The position numbers were made by a program, and so were the translations under genes. Below are positions 8,461 through 16,065 of a stretch of DNA of 64,000 bases, one piece after another; positions within the stretch are counted from its first letter, which is position 1, and each line of letters starts with the position of its first letter. The notes below the pieces were generated by a model. The model worked only from the letters and a program-made list of their open reading frames with translations. It was not told where the DNA came from and did not search any database. The stretch is from an uncultured Bacteroidota bacterium (GTDB lineage Bacteria; Bacteroidota; Bacteroidia; Bacteroidales; P3): assembly GCA_902793295.1 (NCBI GenBank), contig CADBDA010000003.1:62001-126000 (forward strand), given 5' to 3'.

Positions 8461-9608
8461 TTGGGGCCGACGTGCTGTGGCAGCGTGACTGCCCCTACGC
8501 TGTATGGTATGCATTGACAGGGAAACACCGCATTGCCGTGGTTGCCAACCAGTCGTCGCTGGTGGGTAGTACGCACTTGGTGGATTCCTTGATGGCCAGT
8601 GGCGTCAATGTGGTCAAGATTTTCTGTCCTGAGCATGGCTTCCGCGGCAACGCCGAGGCGGGGGCGAGGGTGAACAGCAGTGTCGATGAGAAGAGCGGCC
8701 TTCCGATAGTGTCGCTCTACGGCAAGAACAAGAAGCCGACGCCCGAGCAGATGCAAGACGTCTCTGCCGTCATCTTCGACCTGCAGGACGTGGGTTGCCG
8801 CTTCTACACCTATATCTCTACGCTCCACTATGTTATGGAGGCCTGTGCCGAGAACAATATCCGTTGCATCGTCCTTGACCGGCCCAACCCCAACTGCCAC
8901 TACGTCGACGGACCGGTGTTAGACAAGAAGTACCAGTCGTTCATCGGAATGCACCCGGTGCCTATTGTTTATGGCCTTACCATCGGAGAATATGCCCGGA
9001 TGATAAACGGCGAGCGGTGGCTGAGAGACAGTCTGCAGTGCGACCTCGTCGTTGTGCCGATGCAGAACTACCGGCGCGACAGCAGCTATGTGCTGCCCGT
9101 CGCCCCATCGCCCAATCTGCAGACGCCCCAGTCCATCCTCCTCTACCCGTCGCTCTGCCTCTTCGAAGGCACCAATATCAGCGTGGGCCGCGGCACCGAC
9201 ACCCCCTTCGAAATCATCGGCGCCCCCCAGTACCTGACCACCTATGGCGAATCGGAGCGCGGCGACGAACCCGGCAAGCACATCCGCTTCACCCCTCGCG
9301 CCATCAAAGGCGTCAGCGAGAACCCGCCATTCAAGGGCGCCCCCTGCCGCGGACTGGACCTCTCCCAGGTCAAGGTGCCCGCCAAATTCGACCTCACCTA
9401 CCTCCTCTGGATGTACAACCACACGCCCAAGGACTCGTTCTTCAAGAACACCAACAGCTTCGAGAAACTCGCCGGCACCGACCAGCTGCGCCAGCAGTTG
9501 AAGGCCGGGCTGAGCGAGGAAGCCATCAGGGCAAGCTGGGAACCCGAGCTGTCGCACTATAAGGAAATCCGCAAGAAATATCTGTTATATCCCGACGTCA
9601 AAAATTGA
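8346..9608 (+). CDS. DUF1343 / NamZ-family exo-beta-N-acetylmuramidase-like lipoprotein
   Basis: About 420 residues if started at the GTG at 8346. DUF1343 proteins are the NamZ family; characterised members remove terminal N-acetylmuramic acid from peptidoglycan fragments, so a role in cell-wall recycling is likely. A hydrophobic leader ending Phe-Phe-Val-Ser-Cys is a lipobox. The family core follows, with Val-Val-Ala-Asn-Gln-Ser, Pro-Glu-His-Gly-Phe-Arg-Gly, Val-Ser-Leu-Tyr-Gly and Ile-Phe-Asp-Leu-Gln-Asp-Val-Gly. The start is uncertain: the frame is open back through the RAYT relic, there is no in-frame ATG near the leader, and a palindrome abuts the GTG. A second palindrome is translated between lipobox and core as Gly-Val-His-Gly-Gly-Thr-Pro-Leu. 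The stop overlaps the lpxK start. Confidence 0.85.
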   Translation: MLFLLLLFFVSCQAQNVNTEGAEGVHCVEGVHGGTPLRVGADVLWQRDCPYAVWYALTGKHRIAVVANQSSLVGSTHLVDSLMASGVNVVKIFCPEHGFRGNAEAGARVNSSVDEKSGLPIVSLYGKNKKPTPEQMQDVSAVIFDLQDVGCRFYTYISTLHYVMEACAENNIRCIVLDRPNPNCHYVDGPVLDKKYQSFIGMHPVPIVYGLTIGEYARMINGERWLRDSLQCDLVVVPMQNYRRDSSYVLPVAPSPNLQTPQSILLYPSLCLFEGTNISVGRGTDTPFEIIGAPQYLTTYGESERGDEPGKHIRFTPRAIKGVSENPPFKGAPCRGLDLSQVKVPAKFDLTYLLWMYNHTPKDSFFKNTNSFEKLAGTDQLRQQLKAGLSEEAIRASWEPELSHYKEIRKKYLLYPDVKN

Positions 9609-10639
9609 AAACTCTACGAATCATAGTATGCGTGCTGCTGTTGCCACTGACGATGTGGTATGCTGTGGTTGTGGCGTTGCGCAACCTGCTCTTTGACTGG
9701 GGCTGGAAGCAATCCGTCAAGCCCGACGTGCCCACCATCGGCGTGGGCAACCTGCGCATGGGTGGCACCGGCAAGACGCCCCACACCGAGTACCTCATCC
9801 GGCTCCTGTCCAGCCACCACATCGCGCTGCTCAGCCGCGGCTACGGCCGCCAAAGCAAAGGCTTCCTGTTGGCCGACGCGCAGTCGACGGCCGCCACCAT
9901 CGGCGACGAACCCGCCATGATGAAAGCCAAATTCCCCGACCTCACCGTCGCCGTCTGCGAAGACCGCATGGAAGGCATCCGCCGGCTGATGCAGCTGCCC
10001 CAGCCGCCCCGTCTGGTGCTGCTCGACGACGTCTACCAGCACCGCCATCTGAAACCCTCGCTAAGCATCCTGCTGACCGAATACGGCGACCCCTATTTCG
10101 ACGACCACATCCTGCCGTTCGGCAACCTGCGCGAATGGCGCTGCGGCAGTCGCCGCGCCGACATCGTCGTTGTCACCAAGTGCCCGCCCCTGGTCAGCGA
10201 GCAGCAGCGCCAAGCCTACCGCACGAAGCTGAAACTGCAGCCGCACCAGCTGCTCCACTTCTCGCAGATAGACTACGGCCAGCCCCTGCCGCTCTACGGC
10301 GGCGCCGACTGGCAGCCGGTCAAGGAGGTGCTGCTCCTCACCGGCATCGCCCATCCCGACCCCCTCAAGCGGCACCTCGAGAAGCAATGCACCGTCCGCC
10401 ACCTCGCCTTCCCCGACCACCACGACTTCAGCGCCGCCGACACCCAGCAGATTGTCAACACCTTCAACAGCATACACGAGCCCTCCAAGGCCATCGTCAC
10501 CACCGAGAAAGACGCCATGCGGCTGCGCGTCAGCACCGTCGCCGCACAGCTGTCGGCGCTGCCCTTCTACTACATACCCATCACCATTCGTTTCGACGAC
10601 GACGCGGCTTTCCAGTCGACAATCAAAAAATTTGTTTAA
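9605..10639 (+). CDS. lpxK: Tetraacyldisaccharide 4'-kinase
   Basis: 344-residue inner-membrane kinase that phosphorylates the 4' position of the lipid A precursor (disaccharide-1-phosphate) in lipid A synthesis. An N-terminal membrane anchor (about residues 5-25) precedes the P-loop, Gly-Asn-Leu-Arg-Met-Gly-Gly-Thr-Gly-Lys-Thr-Pro near residue 50. The family motifs Ser-Arg-Gly-Tyr-Gly-Arg, Gly-Asp-Glu-Pro and Leu-Leu-Asp-Asp-Val-Tyr-Gln-His-Arg follow. The start is a TTG at 9605 that overlaps the upstream TGA; no ATG would keep the membrane anchor, so the rare start looks real and suggests translational coupling to the lipoprotein gene. Its last codons contain the -7 box of the lysS promoter. 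Confidence 0.93.
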   Translation: MKTLRIIVCVLLLPLTMWYAVVVALRNLLFDWGWKQSVKPDVPTIGVGNLRMGGTGKTPHTEYLIRLLSSHHIALLSRGYGRQSKGFLLADAQSTAATIGDEPAMMKAKFPDLTVAVCEDRMEGIRRLMQLPQPPRLVLLDDVYQHRHLKPSLSILLTEYGDPYFDDHILPFGNLREWRCGSRRADIVVVTKCPPLVSEQQRQAYRTKLKLQPHQLLHFSQIDYGQPLPLYGGADWQPVKEVLLLTGIAHPDPLKRHLEKQCTVRHLAFPDHHDFSAADTQQIVNTFNSIHEPSKAIVTTEKDAMRLRVSTVAAQLSALPFYYIPITIRFDDDAAFQSTIKKFV

Positions 10640-10644
10640 CTTTG
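10637..10644 (+). promoter_or_regulatory. Probable -7 box of the lysS promoter
   Basis: TAACTTTG followed by C matches TAnnTTTG exactly and overlaps the lpxK stop codon. A convincing -33 box is not visible. The leader to the lysS ATG would be about 68 nt. Confidence 0.5.
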
Positions 10645-10717
10645 CATCTCCACACGCACCCGCGCACAAGGGGTCAGCGTGTATTTTTATTACTGAAAAT
10701 TAATTACATATCATATC

Positions 10718-12442
10718 ATGGCAGAACTGAGTGAACAAGAACAAATCCGCAGAAATTCACTGAATGAGCTGAAAAAGCTCGGCATCAACCCCTATCCCGC
10801 AGCCCTCTACGAGGTCAACGCCCAATCGGACCAAATCCTGGAGCAGTTTCCGAAAGACAACACCAAATTCCAGGACATCAGCATTGCCGGCCGCATCATG
10901 AGCCGCCGCATCATGGGCGCCGCCTCCTTCGTCGAACTGCAGGACAGCTATGGCCGCATCCAGCTCTACGTCAAACGCGACGAGATATGCCCCGGCGAGG
11001 ACAAGACGCTCTACAACACCGTCTTCAAACGTCTGCTCGACATCGGCGACATCATCGGCGTGACGGGTTATGTCTTTGTCACCCAGATGGGCGAGACCTC
11101 CATCCATGTGAAGAGCCTCACCGTGCTCAGCAAGAGCCTCCGCCCCCTGCCCATCGTCAAGGAGAAGGACGGCGTGGTCTACGACGCCTTCAGCGACCCC
11201 GAGCTCCGCTACCGCCAGCGCTATGTCGACCTCATCGTCAACCCGCAGGTGCGCGACACCTTCGTGCAGCGCGCCAAGATCGTCAACGTGATGCGCAACT
11301 ACTTCAACGAGCAGGGCTACCTTGAAGTCGACACCCCGGTGCTGCAGAGCATCCCCGGTGGTGCCGCCGCACGCCCCTTCGTCACCCACCACAACGCCCT
11401 CGACATCGACCTCTACCTCCGCATCGCCAACGAGCTCTACCTCAAGCGCCTCATCGTGGGAGGCTTCCCGGGCGTCTACGAGTTCAGCCGCAATTTCCGC
11501 AACGAAGGCATGGACCGCACCCACAACCCCGAGTTCACCGCCATGGAAATCTATGTCCCCTACAAGGACTATAACTGGATGATGACCTTCACCGAGAACA
11601 TGCTCGAACGCATCGCCAAAGCCCTCCACGGCGACACCAAGGTCAACGTCTGGGGCAACGACATCGACTTCAAGCCCCCCTTCCGTCGCGCCCCGATGTG
11701 CGAACTCATCAAAGAGGAGACCGGCATCGACGTCAGCGGCATGAGCGAAGACCAGCTGCGCGACGCCTGCAAGCAACTCGGCGTGGAGACCGACACCACC
11801 ATGGGCAAGGGCAAGCTGATCGACGCCATCTTCGGCGAGAAATGTGAAGGCAAGCTCATCCAGCCCACCTTCGTCACCGACTACCCCATCGAGATGTCGC
11901 CCCTCTGCAAGCGCCACCGCGACAACCCCGAGCTCACCGAGCGCTTCGAGCTCTTCGTCTGTGGCAAGGAGCTGGCCAACGCCTACTCCGAGCTCAACGA
12001 CCCCATCGACCAGCTCGGCCGCTTCCAGGAGCAGCTGCGCCTCAGCGAGAAAGGCGACGACGAGGCCATGTTCATCGACATGGACTTTGTCCGCGCACTC
12101 GAATACGGCATGCCTCCCACCTCCGGCATGGGCATCGGCATCGACCGTCTGGTCATGATGATGACCGGCGCACAGAGCATCCAGGATGTCCTCCTCTTCC
12201 CCCAGATGAAACCCGAGGTGCATGCCAAATCGGGCGAGGAAGAGACCTGCGACCTCACCGACCACGGTGTCGACGAGGCCTGGGTCCCCGTGCTGCAGAA
12301 AGCCGGCATCAAGTCGTACGAACAGCTCAAAGCCGCCAACCCCAACAAGCTCTTCAACGACCTCGGCGGACTCCGCAAGAAGCTGAAACTCGACATCCCC
12401 GCCCTGAAACGCGAACAGTTCGACGGCTGGCTCAACGACTAG
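10718..12442 (+). CDS. lysS: Lysine--tRNA ligase, class II
   Basis: 574-residue lysyl-tRNA synthetase. It has an N-terminal OB-fold anticodon-binding domain (about residues 55-170) and a class II catalytic core with motif 1 (Phe-Val-Gln-Arg-Ala-Lys-Ile-Val, near 186), motif 2 ([10 protein letters not shown], near 262) and motif 3 (Gly-Met-Gly-Ile-Gly-Ile-Asp-Arg-Leu, near 470). After motif 3 there is a C-terminal extension of about 80 residues (from about 495) that class II enzymes of many other phyla lack; it looks like a small helix-hairpin-helix-type module and seems common in Bacteroidales LysS. It is transcribed from its own promoter. Confidence 0.96.
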   Translation: MAELSEQEQIRRNSLNELKKLGINPYPAALYEVNAQSDQILEQFPKDNTKFQDISIAGRIMSRRIMGAASFVELQDSYGRIQLYVKRDEICPGEDKTLYNTVFKRLLDIGDIIGVTGYVFVTQMGETSIHVKSLTVLSKSLRPLPIVKEKDGVVYDAFSDPELRYRQRYVDLIVNPQVRDTFVQRAKIVNVMRNYFNEQGYLEVDTPVLQSIPGGAAARPFVTHHNALDIDLYLRIANELYLKRLIVGGFPGVYEFSRNFRNEGMDRTHNPEFTAMEIYVPYKDYNWMMTFTENMLERIAKALHGDTKVNVWGNDIDFKPPFRRAPMCELIKEETGIDVSGMSEDQLRDACKQLGVETDTTMGKGKLIDAIFGEKCEGKLIQPTFVTDYPIEMSPLCKRHRDNPELTERFELFVCGKELANAYSELNDPIDQLGRFQEQLRLSEKGDDEAMFIDMDFVRALEYGMPPTSGMGIGIDRLVMMMTGAQSIQDVLLFPQMKPEVHAKSGEEETCDLTDHGVDEAWVPVLQKAGIKSYEQLKAANPNKLFNDLGGLRKKLKLDIPALKREQFDGWLND

Positions 12443-12509
12443 TCCTGACCCCGTCAGGCCCGACGCCAACCGCCACCATTTTCCCACCCCGCTAACGAAA
12501 GGAGATAGC

Positions 12510-13148
12510 GTGATCAAGCAGTTCACCTTCAACCACTTCGGAGTCAATTGCTACGTCGTCTACGACGAGGTGGCCAAGCAATGCGCCCTGGTCGACCCCG
12601 CCATGGAGGCCTCCTACGAGGATGCGCAGCTCTACCAGTTTCTTGACAGCAAGGGGCTCACCCCCACCCTGCTGCTGCTCACCCACGCCCATGTCGACCA
12701 TGTCTGCGGACTGCGCCAGTGCTGCGACCGCCTGGGCCTGCCCGTCACCATGCACCGCGACGGAGCCAAACTGCTGCGCCAAACCGAGGCCTACGGCAGC
12801 ATCATGGGCTTCGACGTGCCGTCGCTTGCCGACCTGCCCACCGTCCATGCCGACGAGGGCGACCACTTCCAAGTGGGCGACATCGACATCGAATGCCGTC
12901 ATGTCCCCGGCCACTGCGAAGGCAGCCTCTGTTTTGTCATCCCCGCCGAGACCGCCGTCATCACCGGCGACGCCCTCTTCCAGGGCAGCATCGGCCGCAC
13001 CGACCTGCCCGGCGGCAACTACCCCACGCTGATCAGCAACATCAAAGAGAAGATCCTCACCCTCCCCGACGACTACCTCGTCCTCCCCGGACACGGCGAA
13101 CACTCCACCATCGGCGACGAGAAAAAATACAACCCCTTCCTGGTGTGA
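12510..13148 (+). CDS. MBL-fold metallohydrolase, glyoxalase II-like
   Basis: 212-residue cytoplasmic metallo-beta-lactamase-fold protein. The metal-binding motif Thr-His-Ala-His-Val-Asp-His is near residue 55, a further His lies in Gly-His-Cys-Glu-Gly-Ser near 135, an Asp in Thr-Gly-Asp-Ala-Leu-Phe-Gln near 155, and the terminal His in Pro-Gly-His-Gly-Glu-His near 195. This is the short YcbL/GloB-like subfamily acting on thioesters or related substrates; the true substrate is unknown. The start is a GTG at 12510, supported by an AAAGGAG Shine-Dalgarno sequence at 12498-12504, which is unusual because most genes here lack one. It is the last ordinary gene before the repeat-rich GxxExxY insertion. 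Confidence 0.9.
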   Translation: MIKQFTFNHFGVNCYVVYDEVAKQCALVDPAMEASYEDAQLYQFLDSKGLTPTLLLLTHAHVDHVCGLRQCCDRLGLPVTMHRDGAKLLRQTEAYGSIMGFDVPSLADLPTVHADEGDHFQVGDIDIECRHVPGHCEGSLCFVIPAETAVITGDALFQGSIGRTDLPGGNYPTLISNIKEKILTLPDDYLVLPGHGEHSTIGDEKKYNPFLV

Positions 13149-13168
13149 TGGGCACGGTTGTTTATGGG

Positions 13169-13366
13169 AACGGCGAATGACGCGAATTTCTCGAAGCTAG
13201 GTAATTATGAAAGATTACGGATTGTTGTTTAACGGCGAATGACGCGAATTTCTCGAAGCTACGCAGTATGATTATTATTACGATTTACGCTATGATACGC
13301 TATTATGGAAGATTACGGATTGTTGTTTAACGGCGAATGACGCGAATTTCTCGAAGCTACGCAGTA
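13169..13366. repeat. Left flanking repeats of the GxxExxY element (three copies)
   Basis: Three direct copies of a 31-37-bp unit beginning AACGGCGAATGACGCGAATT and ending in CTCGAAGCTACGCAGTA lie at 13169-13199 (shortened), 13231-13267 and 13329-13366. Spacers between them are also partly repeated (GAAAGATTACGGATTGTTG near 13209, GGAAGATTACGGATTGTTG near 13306). Reverse-complement copies of the unit occur to the right of the gene at 14041-14250. The copy near 13296 carries a short duplicate of the GxxExxY gene's own 5' end (ATACGCTATTATGGAAGA). Confidence 0.85.
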
Positions 13367-13436
13367 TAATTATTGTTACGATTTACGATAAGCTACGCAG
13401 TCATCTTTTTTGCATATTACGATAAGATACGCTATT

Positions 13437-13868
13437 ATGGAAGAGAATGTGTTATTATTTAAAAACGAATCATTTAAAATAATTGGAGCAGCGATGGAAG
13501 TACATAGGGTGCTCGGATGTGGATTTGTTGAGATCGTTTATCAAGAAGCTTTGGAAGAGGAATTCAAAAAGAGGAACATACCCTATGAAAGGGAAAAAGA
13601 ATTATTAATCAACTACAAAGGAAAAAACTTATCAAAGACCTTCCGTGCCGACTTCATCTGTTATAACAATATCATTCTTGAATTAAAAGCCGTCAGTGAT
13701 TTCACCGAAGACCATTACGCCCAAATCTATTCTTACCTTAAAGCCAGTAATATGACTCTTGGAATACTTATCAACTTTGGCAAAGCCAAACTTGACTATT
13801 ACCGCATACCTGCCAGCCGCAAATGGAAGAACCAATATAATAGTGCTGAGCAATCCGAGGGTAATTAG
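13437..13868 (+). CDS. GxxExxY family protein (PD-(D/E)XK-nuclease-like)
   Basis: 143-residue protein of the GxxExxY family, of unknown function but with a PD-(D/E)XK nuclease-like core. The naming motif is near residue 40: Gly-Phe-Val-Glu-Ile-Val-Tyr. The nuclease-like residues are Asp in Phe-Arg-Ala-Asp-Phe and Glu/Lys in Leu-Glu-Leu-Lys-Ala about 15 residues later; a Gln-Ile-Tyr-Ser-Tyr-Leu helix and the closing Asn-Phe-Gly motif are also present. Start ATG 13437. The gene is visibly more A+T-rich than its neighbours and is surrounded by inverted repeats and a 30-bp tandem array, so it looks like acquired DNA. The stop codon falls in the first unit of the tandem array. Confidence 0.85.
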   Translation: MEENVLLFKNESFKIIGAAMEVHRVLGCGFVEIVYQEALEEEFKKRNIPYEREKELLINYKGKNLSKTFRADFICYNNIILELKAVSDFTEDHYAQIYSYLKASNMTLGILINFGKAKLDYYRIPASRKWKNQYNSAEQSEGN

Positions 13869-14030
13869 CAATAAGCAAGACAAGCTTAGAGTAATTAGCA
13901 ATAAGAAAGACAAACTTAGAATAATTAGCAATGAGAAAGACAAGTATAGAATAATTAGCAATAAGCAAGACAAACTTAGAATAATTAGCAATTAAAAAGA
14001 CAAACTTAGAGTAATTAGCAATAAATGAGA
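13861..14030. repeat. 30-bp tandem repeat array (5 full units and a partial)
   Basis: Units of 30 bp of the form (G/A)TAATTAGCAATAAG(C/A)AAG followed by ACAA(G/A)CTTAGA start at 13861, 13891, 13921, 13951 and 13981, and a sixth unit (14011) diverges after half. There are no unique spacers, so this is not a CRISPR array. It begins inside the last codons of the GxxExxY gene; a half unit reappears at 14132-14160 as part of a larger duplication. Confidence 0.85.
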
Positions 14031-14250
14031 CCACATCACCTGCGTAGCTTCGAGTAATTCGAGCCATTCGCCGTTAAAAATAGAAAAAATCATGGCAGTA
14101 AAAATACACCCCAATTGGTAAGCCGTGCAGCAAGACAAGCTTAGAGTAATTAGCAATAAATGAGACCACATCACCTGCGTAGCTTCGAGTAATTCGAGCC
14201 ATTCGCCGTTAAAAAAAAATCACTTCGAGTAATTCGAGCCATTCGCCGTT
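13997..14250. repeat. 135-bp tandem duplication carrying right-hand inverted repeats and a copy of the ung 5' end
   Basis: The segment 13997-14131 is repeated from 14132 on. Each unit contains half a 30-bp repeat, the block ATGAGACCACATCACC, and an inverted copy of the left flanking repeat (14041-14075 and 14176-14210; a third shortened copy lies at 14223-14250). The first unit also has a near-exact copy (14074-14131) of the leader and first ten codons of ung; in this copy the tenth codon is TAA, so it encodes only nine residues. The gap 13869-14266 contains nothing else. Confidence 0.8.
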
Positions 14251-14266
14251 AAAAATAGAAAAAATC

Positions 14267-14950
14267 ATGGCAGTAAAAATACACCCCAGTTGGTACGCCG
14301 TGCTGCAACCGCAGTTTGAGGCGCCCTACTTCGCCGAGCTCAAGCAGTTCCTCGTCGCCGAACGGCAGCAATACACCTGCTATCCGCCGGGCAGCAAGAT
14401 ATTCAACGCCTTCGACCACACGCCGTTCGACAAGGTGAAGGTCGTCATCCTCGGGCAGGACCCCTACCACGAACCCGGACAGGCCATGGGCCTCTGCTTC
14501 TCCGTCCCCGACGGCATCGCCGTGCCGCCGTCGCTGGTCAACATCATCAAGGAAATCAACAGCGACCTCGGCACCGCCATCCCCCTCACCTCGGGCAACC
14601 TCACCGGATGGGCCGACCAAGGGGTGTTGTTGCTCAACGCCACCCTCACCGTCCGCGCCCACCAGGCAGGCTCCCACCAGCGTCACGGCTGGGAGCAGTT
14701 CACCGATGCCGCCATCCGCGAACTCTCCGCCCGTCGCCACGGACTCGTCTTCCTGCTCTGGGGCAGCTATGCCATCGCCAAGAAAGCCTTCATCGACGCC
14801 GGCAAGCACCTCATCCTCACCGCCCCACACCCCTCGCCCCTGTCGGCCTACCGCGGCTTCTTCGGCTGCCGCCACTTCTCGCAAGCCAACAGCTACCTGC
14901 AGCAGCAGGGGCTTGCGCCCATCGACTGGACCCGCATCGGACAGGCCTGA
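14267..14950 (+). CDS. ung: Uracil-DNA glycosylase
   Basis: 227-residue family 1 uracil-DNA glycosylase, which removes uracil from DNA to start base-excision repair. Catalytic motif Gly-Gln-Asp-Pro-Tyr-His is near residue 63 (the Asp activates water) and the DNA-intercalation motif His-Pro-Ser-Pro-Leu-Ser is near residue 187; both are intact, as is Leu-Leu-Asn-Ala-Thr-Leu-Thr-Val. ATG 14267 is the natural start: the first codons and the leader are duplicated upstream at 14074-14131, which marks them as the original 5' end. The gene's native upstream region has been replaced by the GxxExxY repeats, so its present promoter is unclear. Confidence 0.96.
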   Translation: MAVKIHPSWYAVLQPQFEAPYFAELKQFLVAERQQYTCYPPGSKIFNAFDHTPFDKVKVVILGQDPYHEPGQAMGLCFSVPDGIAVPPSLVNIIKEINSDLGTAIPLTSGNLTGWADQGVLLLNATLTVRAHQAGSHQRHGWEQFTDAAIRELSARRHGLVFLLWGSYAIAKKAFIDAGKHLILTAPHPSPLSAYRGFFGCRHFSQANSYLQQQGLAPIDWTRIGQA

Positions 14951-14973
14951 CCCCTCCCGGCGCCGAAAAAAGA

Positions 14974-15005
14974 TTTTGCCATTTCTTCCATCTTTTGTAT
15001 TTTTG
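14974..15005 (+). promoter_or_regulatory. Promoter of holA
   Basis: TTTTG (14974-14978) and TATTTTTG (14998-15005) are separated by 19 nt, an excellent match to the Bacteroidota -33/-7 pattern. Transcription would start near 15011, leaving a leader of about 20 nt before the ATG at 15030. Confidence 0.7.
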
Positions 15006-15029
15006 TACGTTATTTTTTGGCGAAAATCT

Positions 15030-16037
15030 ATGGCGATCACTGAAAAACAGCTTATTGACGATTTAAAAGCACACAAATTTGCCCCTGTTTACCTCCTGAC
15101 GGGCGAGGAAAACTACTACATTGACCTCGTCTCCAACTTCATGGAGAAAAATATTGTGGCGGAGGAGATGCGCGATTTCGACCAGACGGTGGTCTACGGC
15201 CGCGATGTGACCATGACGCAGGTGGTGAGCATGGCGCAACGCTACCCCATGATGTCGCCCGTGCAGTTGGTTTTGGTCAAGGAAGCCCAGGACATCCCCC
15301 TGAAGGAATGGGAGCTGCTGTGCGCCTATCTGGAGCACCCGCAGACCACCACCATCCTCGTCTTCTGCTATCGCCACAAGAAGATGGACAAACGCTCCAA
15401 AGCCTATAAGAGCATCAGCAGCAAGGGGGTGGTCTACGAGCGAGCCAAACTCTACGACAACCAGGTGCCCGACTGGATTGCCGGCGTGGTGGCCAAGCAA
15501 GGCTACTCCATCACCCAGAAAGGGGCCGTGCTCATCGCCGAATCGCTGGGCAACGACCTCGGCAAAATCTACAACGAGCTCTCCAAAGTCTTCATCTCCC
15601 TCCCCAAAGGGGAAGTGATCAACGAAGACGTCATCGAACAGAATATCGGCATCAGCAAGGACTACAATGTCTTCGAGCTGCAGAGCGCCATCGGCCGCCG
15701 CGACGTGGTGAAGTGCAACCGCATCGTCAACCACTTCGCCGCCAACCCCAAAGACAATCCCATCCAACTGGTGCTGCCCACGCTCTACAACTACTTCATC
15801 AAGGTGATGCTCTACCACCAGGAGCCCGACAAGAGCAAGGCAGCATCCGTCATGAAGGTGAACCCCCATTTCCTGATGGAATACGAGACAGCTGCACGCA
15901 ACTATTCGCTGGGCAAACTGGCGTCGTGCATCGGCTACCTCTACGACGCCGACCTGCGTTCCAAGGGCATCCGCAACAGCGGCACCATCAGCGACGGCGA
16001 ACTGCTCAAAGAAGCCGTATTCAAAATCATCCATTAA
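15030..16037 (+). CDS. holA: DNA polymerase III delta subunit
   Basis: 335-residue clamp-loader delta subunit, which opens the beta sliding clamp during replication. The family start is clear: Phe-Ala-Pro-Val-Tyr-Leu-Leu-Thr-Gly-Glu-Glu near residue 18, a degenerate P-loop position as expected for delta, which does not bind ATP. The Asp-Phe-Asp-Gln-Thr-Val-Val-Tyr-Gly-Arg-Asp segment and the domain III helix bundle follow. ATG 15030 is preceded by a good promoter; the longer open frame upstream is a shadow of ung. Only 28 nt separate it from the TonB-dependent receptor gene. Confidence 0.93.
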   Translation: MAITEKQLIDDLKAHKFAPVYLLTGEENYYIDLVSNFMEKNIVAEEMRDFDQTVVYGRDVTMTQVVSMAQRYPMMSPVQLVLVKEAQDIPLKEWELLCAYLEHPQTTTILVFCYRHKKMDKRSKAYKSISSKGVVYERAKLYDNQVPDWIAGVVAKQGYSITQKGAVLIAESLGNDLGKIYNELSKVFISLPKGEVINEDVIEQNIGISKDYNVFELQSAIGRRDVVKCNRIVNHFAANPKDNPIQLVLPTLYNYFIKVMLYHQEPDKSKAASVMKVNPHFLMEYETAARNYSLGKLASCIGYLYDADLRSKGIRNSGTISDGELLKEAVFKIIH

Positions 16038-16065
16038 TCGAATCCCCCACCCTTTTTTTTCCAGA

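Noticed and set aside
13759..13995. 78-codon plus-strand frame with repeated Val-Ile-Ser-Asn-Lys
   Set aside because: It is mostly the 30-bp array read in a second frame, overlapping the end of the GxxExxY gene.
13861..14030. Possible CRISPR array
   Set aside because: The 30-bp units are directly adjacent with no unique spacers, and no cas gene is in the window. A simple tandem repeat.
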